13,521 bases of DNA from an uncultured bacterium (lineage in GTDB: Bacteria; Actinomycetota; Aquicultoria; SKW223; CALKMS01), in NCBI GenBank assembly GCA_938091145.1, contig CALKMS010000123.1, positions 1 to 13,521 on the forward strand, read 5' to 3'. The position numbers were made by a program, and so were the translations under genes. This document shows, one piece after another, positions 1-6,944 of this stretch (position 1 is the first letter of the stretch; each line of letters starts with the position of its first letter). The notes beneath the pieces are model-generated. The model made no database searches, was not told the origin of the DNA, and saw only the letters and a list, made by a program, of their open reading frames with translations.

Positions 1-1
1 T

Positions 2-856
2 TCTATTATTGGTGCAGGTAGGGTAGGGGTGGCTTTAGGCTATCTTCTTTCCCAAAGAGGATTTTCAGTCATTGCCGTTGGCAGTCGCAGTTTGAGCTCG
101 CTCCAAAGAGCTAAAGAATATATTCCCCACGCCTATTTTACACATGATCTTTCAGACGCTGCTCAAAAAGCTAATGTTGTTTTTTTGGCGGTAAGGGACG
201 AAGCAATTCCTTTGGTTGCTCAACAAATTGCTCAGAAAGGAGGATTTAAAAAAGGACAGATTGTTTTTCATCTGAGCGGAGCTTTAACAACGGAAGCGCT
301 TAAAAGCGCTAAGAAAAAAGGGGCAATAGTTGCTACTCTTCACCCTATTCAAACTTTAGCCAGTGTTGAACTGGCGATAAATAATCTTCCTGGTTCAATA
401 TTTGGCTTTTGCGGGGAAAAGGAGGCTCAAAAAGTGGCGGAGGAGATTGTTAAAGCGATTGGCGGCACAATGGTTGAGGTAAAGGAAGAATTAAAGCCCG
501 CTTACCACGCAGCGGCCTGCATTGCCTCCAACTATCTTGTTGCTTTAGTTTATGTTGCTCTTGAGCTTTATCAACTTGCAGGTTTAAGCTGTAACCAGGC
601 TCATCAAGCTTTGCTCCCTCTTTTAAAAGGGACGGTTGCCAATCTGGAAAAGACTAATCCGATTGAAGCCTTGACTGGCCCAATTGCGCGAGGAGATTTA
701 AAAACCGTTGAAAGTCATCTTAAAATTTTAAAAAAAACCTGGCCAGAAATAGTTTCTCTTTACTGCCAGTTGGGGAAAATTACTGTTCAAATAGCACAAA
801 AAAAGGGTCTGGATAAAGAAACCAGCCGGGAGTTAATGGCTTTACTGGAAGGCTAA
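2..856 (+). CDS. Rossmann-like NAD(P)-binding protein with DUF2520 domain (5' end outside window)
   Basis: The frame is open from the first complete codon at position 2, and the visible N-terminus reads SIIGAGRVGVALG, a glycine-rich GxGxxG dinucleotide-binding loop. The GTG at 29 lies just after this loop, so it is internal and the true start lies upstream of the window. The N-terminal half is a Rossmann fold of the F420/NADP-dependent reductase type. The conserved TLHPIQTLAS segment (about 353-382) leads into a helical C-terminal half typical of DUF2520, with the helix around HAAACIASNYLVAL. The fold suggests an oxidoreductase; family members often neighbour pantothenate genes, but no substrate can be read from this sequence. 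It ends 2 nt from the stop of the convergent hypE, so no intergenic terminator fits between them. Family call is strong; function is unknown. Confidence 0.85.
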   Translation, partial: SIIGAGRVGVALGYLLSQRGFSVIAVGSRSLSSLQRAKEYIPHAYFTHDLSDAAQKANVVFLAVRDEAIPLVAQQIAQKGGFKKGQIVFHLSGALTTEALKSAKKKGAIVATLHPIQTLASVELAINNLPGSIFGFCGEKEAQKVAEEIVKAIGGTMVEVKEELKPAYHAAACIASNYLVALVYVALELYQLAGLSCNQAHQALLPLLKGTVANLEKTNPIEALTGPIARGDLKTVESHLKILKKTWPEIVSLYCQLGKITVQIAQKKGLDKETSRELMALLEG

Positions 857-858
857 TT

Positions 859-1872
859 TTAACAAATACGGGGAAGCTGCTCGCCCATCAACATATCCAG
901 TAGTCGAGTAGTGCCAATTGATGTTTTCAAAATAACTTTCTTTTTTGGTTCAGCAACAACTCTTCCAATTATGGCTGCTTCTTTTCCGTGAGGGTGTTTT
1001 TTTAAAGCTTCAAGCGCTTTTTCTGCCCATTTTTCTGGCAAGATAACCACCATCTTCCCTTCATTGGCAACCTGAAAGGGGTCAAAACCTAACATTTCAC
1101 AGGCCCCTAGCACCTCGTCTTTGATGGGGACTGCCGACTCATCAATTTCAATGGCTACGTTTGAGGCTTCAGCTATTTCATTGAGGGTTGAGGCCAGTCC
1201 GCCTCGGGTTGGGTCCCGCAGAACATGAACTTCTTGAGTGACGTTGAGTAAAGCTTCGACCAGTTCGTTTAGGGGGGCGACATCGCTTGCAATTTGAGTT
1301 TGAAAGCTTAAACCTTCTCTTTCAGAAAGGACAGCGATTCCATGGTCTCCAATAGATCCGGAAATTATTACCACATCGCCAACTGAAGCATTTTTGGCTG
1401 AGATCTCTACTCCGGGAGGTATCAAGCCAACACCAGCTGTGTTAATAAAAAGACCATCAGCACTTCCTTTTTCAACTACTTTGGTATCGCCGCTTGCAAT
1501 TTCAACTTTAGCTTCCTGACTGGCTTTTACCATTGAACCAATGATTTTCTCTAAATCCGATAGAGGGAAACCTTCCTCAATAATCAGGGCAACGCTCAAA
1601 TACAAAGGTTTGGCCCCTTTCATAGATAGGTCATTCACTGTTCCACAAACGGCTAATCGCCCGATGTCACCGCCTTTAAAAAAGAGGGGTTTGACAACGT
1701 AACTGTCAGTGGTGAAGGCGAGGCGGCTTGAAGCTATCTCAATGGAAGCAGCATCATCTAAAGGGGCGAGTATCGGGTTGAAAAAATTCTTAAGAAAAAG
1801 TTCTTTAATTAGGTTGTGCATTAGCTTTCCGCCGCTACCGTGAGCCAGTAAAATTTTATCCTCTGATTTCAT
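859..1872 (-). CDS. hypE: HypE, [NiFe]-hydrogenase maturation protein (carbamoyl dehydratase)
   Basis: HypE accepts a carbamoyl group from HypF on its C-terminal cysteine and dehydrates it with ATP to a thiocyanate, the source of the cyanide ligands of the hydrogenase iron. The sequence has the HGSGGKLM start of the PurM-like ATPase fold, the RDPTRGGLAS motif, and the diagnostic C-terminus PRIC with the modified cysteine as last residue. That tail separates it from the paralogues SelD and PurM. I chose the ATG at 1872 because AGGGGGAAGA sits directly before it; the TTG at 1890 would place that Shine-Dalgarno inside the gene. This gives 337 residues, normal for the family. The start overlaps the end of the HD-GYP gene by 17 nt, which suggests translational coupling. 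It is the last gene of the hyp operon. Confidence 0.95.
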   Translation of the reverse strand: MKSEDKILLAHGSGGKLMHNLIKELFLKNFFNPILAPLDDAASIEIASSRLAFTTDSYVVKPLFFKGGDIGRLAVCGTVNDLSMKGAKPLYLSVALIIEEGFPLSDLEKIIGSMVKASQEAKVEIASGDTKVVEKGSADGLFINTAGVGLIPPGVEISAKNASVGDVVIISGSIGDHGIAVLSEREGLSFQTQIASDVAPLNELVEALLNVTQEVHVLRDPTRGGLASTLNEIAEASNVAIEIDESAVPIKDEVLGACEMLGFDPFQVANEGKMVVILPEKWAEKALEALKKHPHGKEAAIIGRVVAEPKKKVILKTSIGTTRLLDMLMGEQLPRIC

Positions 1873-3748
1873 TCTTCCCCCTTCTTTCAATCAAACCGAT
1901 AAATCTTTCTTTATCACCGATTATCTCAAGGAAAATCGTTACTAACATCGGGTCAAATTGAGTCCCAGCACAAGCTTTTAATTCTTTTTGAGCTTGGTAA
2001 ATTGATTTAGCTGGCCGATAGGGTCGTTCAGAAATCATAGCTTCAAAAGCATCGGCAATAGCTAGAATGCGCGCCTCAAGGGAGATTTCGGTTCCCCTTT
2101 TGCCGTCAGGGTAACCTGAGCCGTCAAACCATTCATGGTGTTCAAGGATTGCCTTTTTAATTGAAGGGTCTAAGCCAGCCGCTTCGACTAGTTGATAACC
2201 TTTTTGAGAATGAGTTTTAATTATTTCTCTTTCTTCCGGGGTGAGGGCACCTGGTTTGCAAAGAATTGTTTCAGGAATAGCAATTTTTCCAATATCATGA
2301 AGATAACAAGCGGTTTGAAGGTGAGCAACTTGAGCCTCAGTAAAGCCTAATCGCCGAGCCATAAGAGTGGCATAGTGAACAACTCGGTCACAATGGCCAC
2401 GAGTTAAAGGGTCTTTAGCTTCAATGGCTTCAGCTAAAGCAGCGATGGTTCGGAAATATTGCTGGCGAATTTCCTCATATAAAAGAGCATTTTGAACTCC
2501 AATGGCTAACTCATCAGCAAAGGCGGAAAGCAGAGGAATATCAAGCTCATTTTCTTTAAAACCTTCTTTTTTGTTAGTTTCTAAGACCAGGTAAGCAATT
2601 AGCTCTCGACGGCTTTTAAGGGGAATCCAGATAGAGCTTTTTGAGGTGGGAAACAAAAAGGGTTCCCACTCATTAGCCTGGATTTTGTCTCTAAAAAAAA
2701 CCTCAATCTTTTCTTCTTCCAGGTGAGGGTTGGGGGCAAACTTTCCGAGAACTGGAAGGTCACCTATTTTGGGGCTCTGGTAAAACACCAGCTCAAACTG
2801 CCGAGTTTTGCGGTCAAGTATAAAATAACCTCCAGCCTCTATGTTTTCAACGATTTTTCTTGTTGCTTCCAGCCCGAGTTCAAATATTTCAGAGAGTTCC
2901 AAGCTTGAGCTAAGACTCTGACTTAAACTGCAAAGGAAATTTACCTGAGTTAGCTGGGATTTAAGAGTTTCTTGAGCTTTAACCATTCGGTCAGTTAACT
3001 CTTTTAGATTGGCAGCCATTTCATTGAAAGCTTTTTCCACCTCGCCCAATTCGCCAATAGAACGAGTGGGGACAGTGATCGAAAAATTACCTTCAGCTAA
3101 CTGACGCGAGGCTTCAGAGAGGTTTAATATTGGTTTAATAAGTTTTGCTCTTAAATAAAAAGAGCCAACGATAAAAGCTATAAGCAAAAACAGTCCAACA
3201 ATTAAGGCTCCGAAAGCCAAGTTACGTCTTTCTTGCTGCACCTCCCTAAGGGAAAAAACCAGAGCAACCCAACCGTAGCCTTGTTTTTCAATTTCAATTG
3301 GCTTAACCACCAGATAGCTTTTTTTAGAGAGATAACGGTTGAAAGGGGTAAAGTTTGAGCTCGCTGATTTTTCCCCAATTTCGTTGCCAATTTTTTTCAG
3401 GAAGTTGAGCTCTTCCTGGTCGCGGGCATATTGATTAATCAACTTACCTTCACGATCAAAAACTGCCACTGCTAACAAATCTTCTTTACTGGCTGAAATT
3501 TGGTAAACATAGTTTTCAATTAGAGGGTAATTTAAGGTAAGAATTGCTTCCCGACAAGCCAGAGAAAAAGTACTGGTAAAGTCAATCATTTGAGTAATCA
3601 TTCGCTTTTCTACCCTATCGATATGCGTAAATTCCATATACAAGAAGATTAAAACCCCGATTAAGAAGGTCAAAAAGGCGACGCCAGCTACCCTGGTAAC
3701 CAGACTGTTAAAAACTATTCTCTTTAGTTTAACGAGAAGTTGATTCAT
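1856..3748 (-). CDS. Membrane sensor HAMP-GAF-HD-GYP protein, predicted cyclic-di-GMP phosphodiesterase
   Basis: A 630-residue sensor. It has a membrane helix at about 18-38, an extracytoplasmic domain at about 39-178, a second helix at about 179-199, HAMP at about 200-252, then a short helical linker. A GAF-like domain spans about 270-425 and an HD-GYP domain about 428-625. The HD-GYP motifs are all visible: GHCDR (His452), HDIGK (484-488), KTHSQKG (His513), HHEWFDGSGYPDG (537-549) and IADAFEAM with Asp566. It should therefore be an active metal-dependent hydrolase of cyclic-di-GMP. No GGDEF domain is present, so it would only degrade the messenger. The ATG overlaps the TGA of the lipoprotein gene as ATGA, with little Shine-Dalgarno of its own, so translation probably depends on coupling. 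The extracytoplasmic domain is a plausible docking site for that lipoprotein (inference). Ligand and output are unknown. Confidence 0.93.
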   Translation of the reverse strand: MNQLLVKLKRIVFNSLVTRVAGVAFLTFLIGVLIFLYMEFTHIDRVEKRMITQMIDFTSTFSLACREAILTLNYPLIENYVYQISASKEDLLAVAVFDREGKLINQYARDQEELNFLKKIGNEIGEKSASSNFTPFNRYLSKKSYLVVKPIEIEKQGYGWVALVFSLREVQQERRNLAFGALIVGLFLLIAFIVGSFYLRAKLIKPILNLSEASRQLAEGNFSITVPTRSIGELGEVEKAFNEMAANLKELTDRMVKAQETLKSQLTQVNFLCSLSQSLSSSLELSEIFELGLEATRKIVENIEAGGYFILDRKTRQFELVFYQSPKIGDLPVLGKFAPNPHLEEEKIEVFFRDKIQANEWEPFLFPTSKSSIWIPLKSRRELIAYLVLETNKKEGFKENELDIPLLSAFADELAIGVQNALLYEEIRQQYFRTIAALAEAIEAKDPLTRGHCDRVVHYATLMARRLGFTEAQVAHLQTACYLHDIGKIAIPETILCKPGALTPEEREIIKTHSQKGYQLVEAAGLDPSIKKAILEHHEWFDGSGYPDGKRGTEISLEARILAIADAFEAMISERPYRPAKSIYQAQKELKACAGTQFDPMLVTIFLEIIGDKERFIGLIERRGKNEIRG

Positions 3749-4668
3749 TTTTCGTTAAGATCGCGATAAAGTTTTTCTACCTCAGCAAAACTTGAGATAG
3801 GGGTTTCAATAAAGCGGTCTGCTTTGATTGTCTTCAGCACTTCTTTAGCTTCAGGGTCCTTATCCATATTGAGAAGAATTTTTTTTATCTTTTCTCTCAA
3901 AACGGGATCAAAATCTGCTCGCGCAACAATTGGTTTTTCTGGAAAACCTTTAGATTCAGCCAAGATAAGCATTGTTTTCTTAAAATCAGGGTTATCTTGA
4001 GCTATTTGTTGAAAGACCAGATTTTTAGCGGCAGCTGCATCCACTTGTCGATGGTAAACAGCAAGGAAAGCAGCGTCATGGTGCCCAGCAAATTTCACTT
4101 CTCGAAAAAACTTATCCGGATTATAGCCTAAACTTTTAATCAAGGCTCGGGGATAAACATAGCCGGCTGAGGTATTGATGTCTACATAAGCAAAACTCTT
4201 CCCTTTCAAATCTTTAATGTTTTTTATGCCACTGTCTTTGCGAACAACTATTAAACCGGTATAAAAAGAGATACCATTTTTTTCTGGCCTGGCGATAGGC
4301 TCGGCTCCAAGCTCCTTTATTGCTCGATAAGCGATGAAACTTCCCGCGGTCGCCAACTCAATTTCTTTGGTGATAAATTTTTCTAGCAAAGTCTCGTAAT
4401 CTCGAAAAGGATAAATTTCAAATTGGCAACCAGTTTTTTTACTCAGATAGTTAGAAAGGGCGGTAAACTCTTTTGTCATTTCTTCAACATTTCGAACGGG
4501 TACGAACCCAAACTTAACTACTTTTTTAGTTTTGGTTTTTGGGGCTGCTTTTGGTTCTTGAGAGTAAACCTTTTTCCTTTGAAGTTGTGGCTTTGAGCAG
4601 CTAAAAAAGCTGGAGGTAAAAAAAACTAAAATTAGAATAGAACCGATCAATCGAAATCTTTTTATCAT
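3745..4668 (-). CDS. PhnD-family periplasmic-binding lipoprotein without a transporter
   Basis: 307 residues. Residues 1-24 form a lipoprotein signal peptide: basic MIKRFR, a hydrophobic stretch, then FFSC with Cys24 as the likely lipidated residue. A Lys-rich linker follows to about 50. The rest is a type 2 substrate-binding fold of the PhnD/phosphite/phosphonate family: FGFVPVRN (53-60), VDINTSAGYVYPRAL (162-176), matching the family's anion-binding STSGY-like loop, and AGHHDAAFLAVYHRQVDAA (194-212). No permease or ATPase gene lies in the window, so uptake is doubtful. The 4-nt overlap with the downstream HD-GYP sensor argues for a signalling partner. Precedents are AioX, a PhnD-like arsenite-binding partner of a histidine kinase, and NspS, a binding protein that controls the c-di-GMP enzyme MbaA. 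It lies 53 bp after hypD, with only a weak ribosome site. Ligand unknown. Confidence 0.9.
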   Translation of the reverse strand: MIKRFRLIGSILILVFFTSSFFSCSKPQLQRKKVYSQEPKAAPKTKTKKVVKFGFVPVRNVEEMTKEFTALSNYLSKKTGCQFEIYPFRDYETLLEKFITKEIELATAGSFIAYRAIKELGAEPIARPEKNGISFYTGLIVVRKDSGIKNIKDLKGKSFAYVDINTSAGYVYPRALIKSLGYNPDKFFREVKFAGHHDAAFLAVYHRQVDAAAAKNLVFQQIAQDNPDFKKTMLILAESKGFPEKPIVARADFDPVLREKIKKILLNMDKDPEAKEVLKTIKADRFIETPISSFAEVEKLYRDLNEK

Positions 4669-4721
4669 AGCTTTATCAAGAACTTTTTAATGAAAGTATA
4701 ATAATTTTCACTGAACTTTAC

Positions 4722-5813
4722 TCATTGAGCAACTTCGTATCGGTAATAGGCAGCGCAAGAGCCTTCGCTCGAAACCATACAGGGACCGACAGGATTTTCT
4801 GGTGTGCATGTGCGGCCGAAAAGGGGGCATTGATAAGGAAACAAAATGCCGCGCAAAACGTCACCACACCGACAACCTTTTGCCTCCTTTGCTGGTTCAA
4901 CATCGATTTTAAAAATTTTTTGAGCATCATAATCAGCGTATTTTTCATTGATTTTAAGCCCGCTGCCTGGTATAACGCCAATCCCGCGCCAGTTTGAATC
5001 TGAAACTTCAAAGACTTCATTCATTATATTCAAAGCCACTTTGTTGCCTTCTCTTTTTACAACTCGGCGATAGTTGTTCTCTACATGAAAATTTTTGGTG
5101 TTTACTTGTCTGATAAGGCAAAGAAGGCTGCTTAGGATATCGATAGGCTCAAAACCACTTATAACACAGGCTAAGCCGGTCTCAACAGGAATGAATTCAT
5201 AGGGCCGACTTCCAATAATCGAGGAGACGTGACCTGGTAAAATAAATCCTTCAAGCTTAAGTTCGTCTGAGTTGGCTAGGGCACGTAAGGCTTCCGGGAC
5301 AGTTTTATGGGCACTGTAAACAAAGTAATTTTTCAGGTTTTTCTTTCGAGCAGAAATAATGGAATGAGCTACGGAAGGAGCGGTTGTCTCAAAGCCGACA
5401 CCAAAAAAAACTACTTTCTTGTTCGGGTTTTTTTCTGCTATTTCCAGGGCATCGAGGGTGGAGTAGCAAACTTTGATTTCAGCTCCGTTTGCTTTTTCTT
5501 TCGACAAAGAGGAAAAGGAACCAGGAACTTTCATCATATCACCAAAAGTGGCTAAAACCACATCTTTTTGCTGGCTCAAAACTATTGCCCAGTCAATTTC
5601 TTCGTTTGGAGTAACGCAAACTGGGCAGCCTGGGCCAGAAAGCAGGGTTATGTTTCTTGGTAAAGCGCGGCGAATACCAAAGCGAGAAATAGCTACAGTA
5701 TGAGTTCCGCAAACTTCCATAAAAGTGTAGTTTTCTTTGGTTGCTTCTTTTTCAATTTTCTCGAAAAGGGCTTTAGCGATTTCTGGCTTACGGAATTCTT
5801 TCAGCAGATGGAT
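4722..5813 (-). CDS. hypD: HypD, [NiFe]-hydrogenase maturation Fe-S protein (apparent AUC start)
   Basis: HypD and HypC form the scaffold on which Fe(CN)2CO is assembled; HypD carries a [4Fe-4S] cluster and redox-active cysteines. Visible motifs are MEVCGTHT, GPGCPVCVTP, GVGFETTAP, ILPGHVSSIIG and the cysteine-rich end GCRCGD, QCPLFGRTC, NPVGPCMVS and GSCAAYY. The first ATG (5720) is too late: the 31 codons before it are open and read as HypD N-terminus, HLLKEFRKPEIAKALFEKI..., ending in YTF directly before MEVCG. No ATG, GTG or TTG exists between the in-frame stop at 5817-5819 and 5720. The ATC at 5811-5813 stands where Met1 belongs (E. coli HypD begins MRFVDEYR; here x-HLLKEFR) and is 7 nt after GGAGGTG. 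From it the protein has 363 residues, a normal length. It overlaps hypC by 26 nt. Identity is certain; the start codon is inferred, and CTG at 5807 or 5804 is the alternative. Confidence 0.95.
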   Translation of the reverse strand: MHLLKEFRKPEIAKALFEKIEKEATKENYTFMEVCGTHTVAISRFGIRRALPRNITLLSGPGCPVCVTPNEEIDWAIVLSQQKDVVLATFGDMMKVPGSFSSLSKEKANGAEIKVCYSTLDALEIAEKNPNKKVVFFGVGFETTAPSVAHSIISARKKNLKNYFVYSAHKTVPEALRALANSDELKLEGFILPGHVSSIIGSRPYEFIPVETGLACVISGFEPIDILSSLLCLIRQVNTKNFHVENNYRRVVKREGNKVALNIMNEVFEVSDSNWRGIGVIPGSGLKINEKYADYDAQKIFKIDVEPAKEAKGCRCGDVLRGILFPYQCPLFGRTCTPENPVGPCMVSSEGSCAAYYRYEVAQ

Positions 5814-6033
5814 TAGTTACCACCTCCAGCATTTCCATCGTTTCCTGAGCCTCTTTCTCATCAATTATTGAGTTAGCATAACCAGCATGAACTAAAACGA
5901 AATCGCCAACTTTGGCTTCTGGGACGAAGTCTAAATTTACTTGTCTTACAACTCCAGCCATTTCAACCTCTCCCACCCGAAAACCAGATACTTCTTCAAT
6001 TTTTAAAATTTTACCGGGAACCCCAAGACACAT
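5788..6033 (-). CDS. hypC: HypC, [NiFe]-hydrogenase maturation chaperone
   Basis: HypC is a small OB-fold chaperone that binds HypD, carries the Fe(CN)2CO unit and delivers it to the hydrogenase large subunit. The 81-residue product begins MCLGVPGK, whose Cys2 is the essential ligand exposed after Met removal. It also has the conserved VNLDFVPEAKVGDFVLVHAGYA segment in the middle, including the family His, followed by the acidic C-terminal helix KEAQETMEMLEVV. The ATG at 6033 is 5 nt after GAGGTG (6039-6044), an ideal spacing. It is the first gene of the operon, and its 3' end overlaps hypD, so the HypC-HypD partners are likely made by coupled translation. Length is typical. Confidence 0.95.
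   Translation of the reverse strand: MCLGVPGKILKIEEVSGFRVGEVEMAGVVRQVNLDFVPEAKVGDFVLVHAGYANSIIDEKEAQETMEMLEVVTNPSAERIP
5821..5827 (-). promoter_or_regulatory. Shine-Dalgarno site for hypD, inside hypC
   Basis: Read on the minus strand this is GGAGGTG, a near-perfect anti-16S match, lying inside the last codons of hypC. It is followed after 7 nt by ATC (5813-5811), and no conventional start codon in the hypD frame lies within reach. It is the main evidence for the unusual hypD start. Confidence 0.75.
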
Positions 6034-6053
6034 AATATCACCTCAATTTTTAA

Positions 6054-6074
6054 TACCGGCATCATTTTCCGGTA
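6054..6074 (-). promoter_or_regulatory. Inverted repeat in the hypC leader (hairpin or operator)
   Basis: TACCGG (6054-6059) and CCGGTA (6069-6074) are perfect inverted 6-mers around a 9-nt loop. In the predicted hypC transcript the hairpin lies about 10 nt downstream of the inferred transcription start and 10 nt upstream of the Shine-Dalgarno. It could be an operator or an mRNA-stabilising hairpin. There is no U-tract directly after it, so a terminator is unlikely. Confidence 0.5.
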
Positions 6075-6090
6075 ACAATATTTGTTATAA

Positions 6091-6119
6091 ATTTTACTTG
6101 TTTGAATGAAATAAATCAA
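6091..6119 (-). promoter_or_regulatory. Predicted sigma-70 promoter of the hyp operon
   Basis: On the minus strand TTGATT (6119-6114) and TAAAAT (6096-6091) are separated by exactly 17 nt. The -10 matches consensus at 5 of 6 positions and the -35 begins with the conserved TTGA. Transcription would start near 6084, giving a leader of about 50 nt before hypC. The -35 overlaps the inverted repeat AATCAA-T-TTGATT (6114-6126), a possible regulator site. Confidence 0.55.
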
Positions 6120-6138
6120 TTTGATTATTTCAGAGCGT

Positions 6139-6166
6139 TTGATTTTAAAAGGCTGCTGTTTATTAT
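6139..6166 (+). promoter_or_regulatory. Predicted promoter of the tRNA-Ser gene
   Basis: TTGATT (6139-6144) and TATTAT (6161-6166) are 16 nt apart on the plus strand, 31 nt before the tRNA. A start near 6173 would leave a leader of about 25 nt to be removed by RNase P. Moderate match in an A+T-rich stretch. Confidence 0.45.
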
Positions 6167-6197
6167 TTTTTCATAAACATTTAAAATTAAGCTTAGC

Positions 6198-6289
6198 GGA
6201 GGGATGGCTGAGCGGACGAAAGCGGCGGTCTTGAAAACCGCAGTCTGGCGAGAGCCGGACCGGGGGTTCAAATCCCTCTCCCTCCGCCA
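6198..6289 (+). tRNA. tRNA-Ser(UGA)
   Basis: The acceptor stem GGAGGGA (6198-6204) pairs with TCCCTCC (6279-6285), followed by discriminator G and an encoded CCA (6287-6289). The anticodon stem GCGGT/ACCGC (6225-6229, 6237-6241) closes the loop CTTGAAA with anticodon TGA (6232-6234), which reads UCA and other UCN serine codons. The long variable arm AGTCTGGCGAGAGCCGGAC (6242-6260) forms its own stem, as expected of the class II tRNA-Ser. The T arm GGGGG-TTCAAAT-CCCTC is intact. No hairpin terminator is obvious after it. The 3' end is not repeated elsewhere in the window, so there is no sign of an attachment-site duplication here. Confidence 0.96.
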
Positions 6290-6630
6290 TCAACCTTCAA
6301 TCAACTTTCTAAAAGAATTCAATTACTTATAAAGTATTCGGGTACATAAACAAACACCACTAAAACTTTTCTGAAAATACTATTTGGGTCACACCACCAG
6401 TTGGCAGGGTGGGATTATGCCCAGATTAGAGTATAAAATATTGCGAAGTCTAGGTTGGTAGGTTGCAGTTTGGGTGAGGGGTGGGCCTTTGCTTTTAATG
6501 TTCCCCCATCTTTAAAATTTACTCATAGGTGGATAATGCAACTGAGATGGGCTTAGAACTTATTCCTAGCCGTTTTTTTATCGCTGTTCTCTTACCAGAT
6601 AAAAGTTTTGGCAGACGCTTTTAATTACGT

Positions 6631-6720
6631 TTCCTTTGGAAGTAAGGTGATATACAGCGCTTTTTCATACTTATATTTTTGATTGCTGGGCGGTAAAAAA
6701 ATTTTTCACCTTGGAAGGAA
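6631..6720. repeat. Imperfect inverted repeat with long loop
   Basis: The left arm has TTCCTT (6631-6636) and AAGGTGA (6644-6650). The right arm has TCACCTT (6706-6712) and AAGGAA (6715-6720), the same two blocks in inverted order with unequal inner gaps. Near the right arm is a smaller near-palindrome, GGTAAAAAAATTTTTCACC (6692-6710). Such subterminal hairpins are seen at ends of single-strand-transposing elements, but no transposase remains. Confidence 0.45.
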
Positions 6721-6724
6721 GAAG

Positions 6725-6748
6725 TGTCAAAATTAAAGACTTGACCCC
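6725..6748. mobile_element. Possible end fragment of a REP/IS200-like (Y1 transposase) element
   Basis: The 24-nt block begins TGTCAAAATTAAAG and ends ACTTGACCCC, with GTCAA and TTGAC as inverted ends. From memory, a very similar motif often flanks Y1 (IS200-like, REP-associated) transposase genes in many bacteria. No transposase sequence is visible in either strand, so at most this is a relic or a non-autonomous copy. Confidence 0.35.
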
Positions 6749-6937
6749 AGATCCACTTTAGGTTTCAGACCCTGGAAATCATGATCCAAATATCCGTAAA
6801 ATCAAATCTTTTGTTTGGAACGAGAGCCATTTTCCAAAATTTAATTTTCGGATGTGCCTCACTCAAAAAATCACCGTTTCTGGTTATTGGTTTTCTTTTT
6901 TAACTGTGTTACTGGTGCTTCTTGGAGGGTTTTCTTT

Positions 6938-6944
6938 GGAGGTG
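6938..6944 (+). promoter_or_regulatory. Shine-Dalgarno that sets the RHS gene start at 6951
   Basis: GGAGGTG lies 6 nt before the ATG at 6951, an ideal spacing. The in-frame ATG at 6852 has only A+T-rich sequence before it and no ribosome site. Starting at 6951 also gives an ordinary signal peptide. Confidence 0.75.

Noticed and set aside
4718..5020. Open frames on both strands overlapping hypD (also 5307-5555 and 5473-5703)
   Set aside because: They are shadows of a clear hypD reading, with no recognisable domains of their own.
5685..5710. CGTHT instead of the E. coli CGGHT motif in HypD
   Set aside because: I recall this variant as common in bacterial HypD proteins; the cysteine and histidines are kept.
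6270..6289. tRNA-Ser 3' end as an integration site for an island carrying the RHS gene
   Set aside because: There is no integrase and no second copy of the tRNA 3' end in the window.
6547..6624. 25-codon frame starting MGLELIPSRFF
   Set aside because: There is no ribosome site, no recognisable family, and it lies in a repeat-rich gap.
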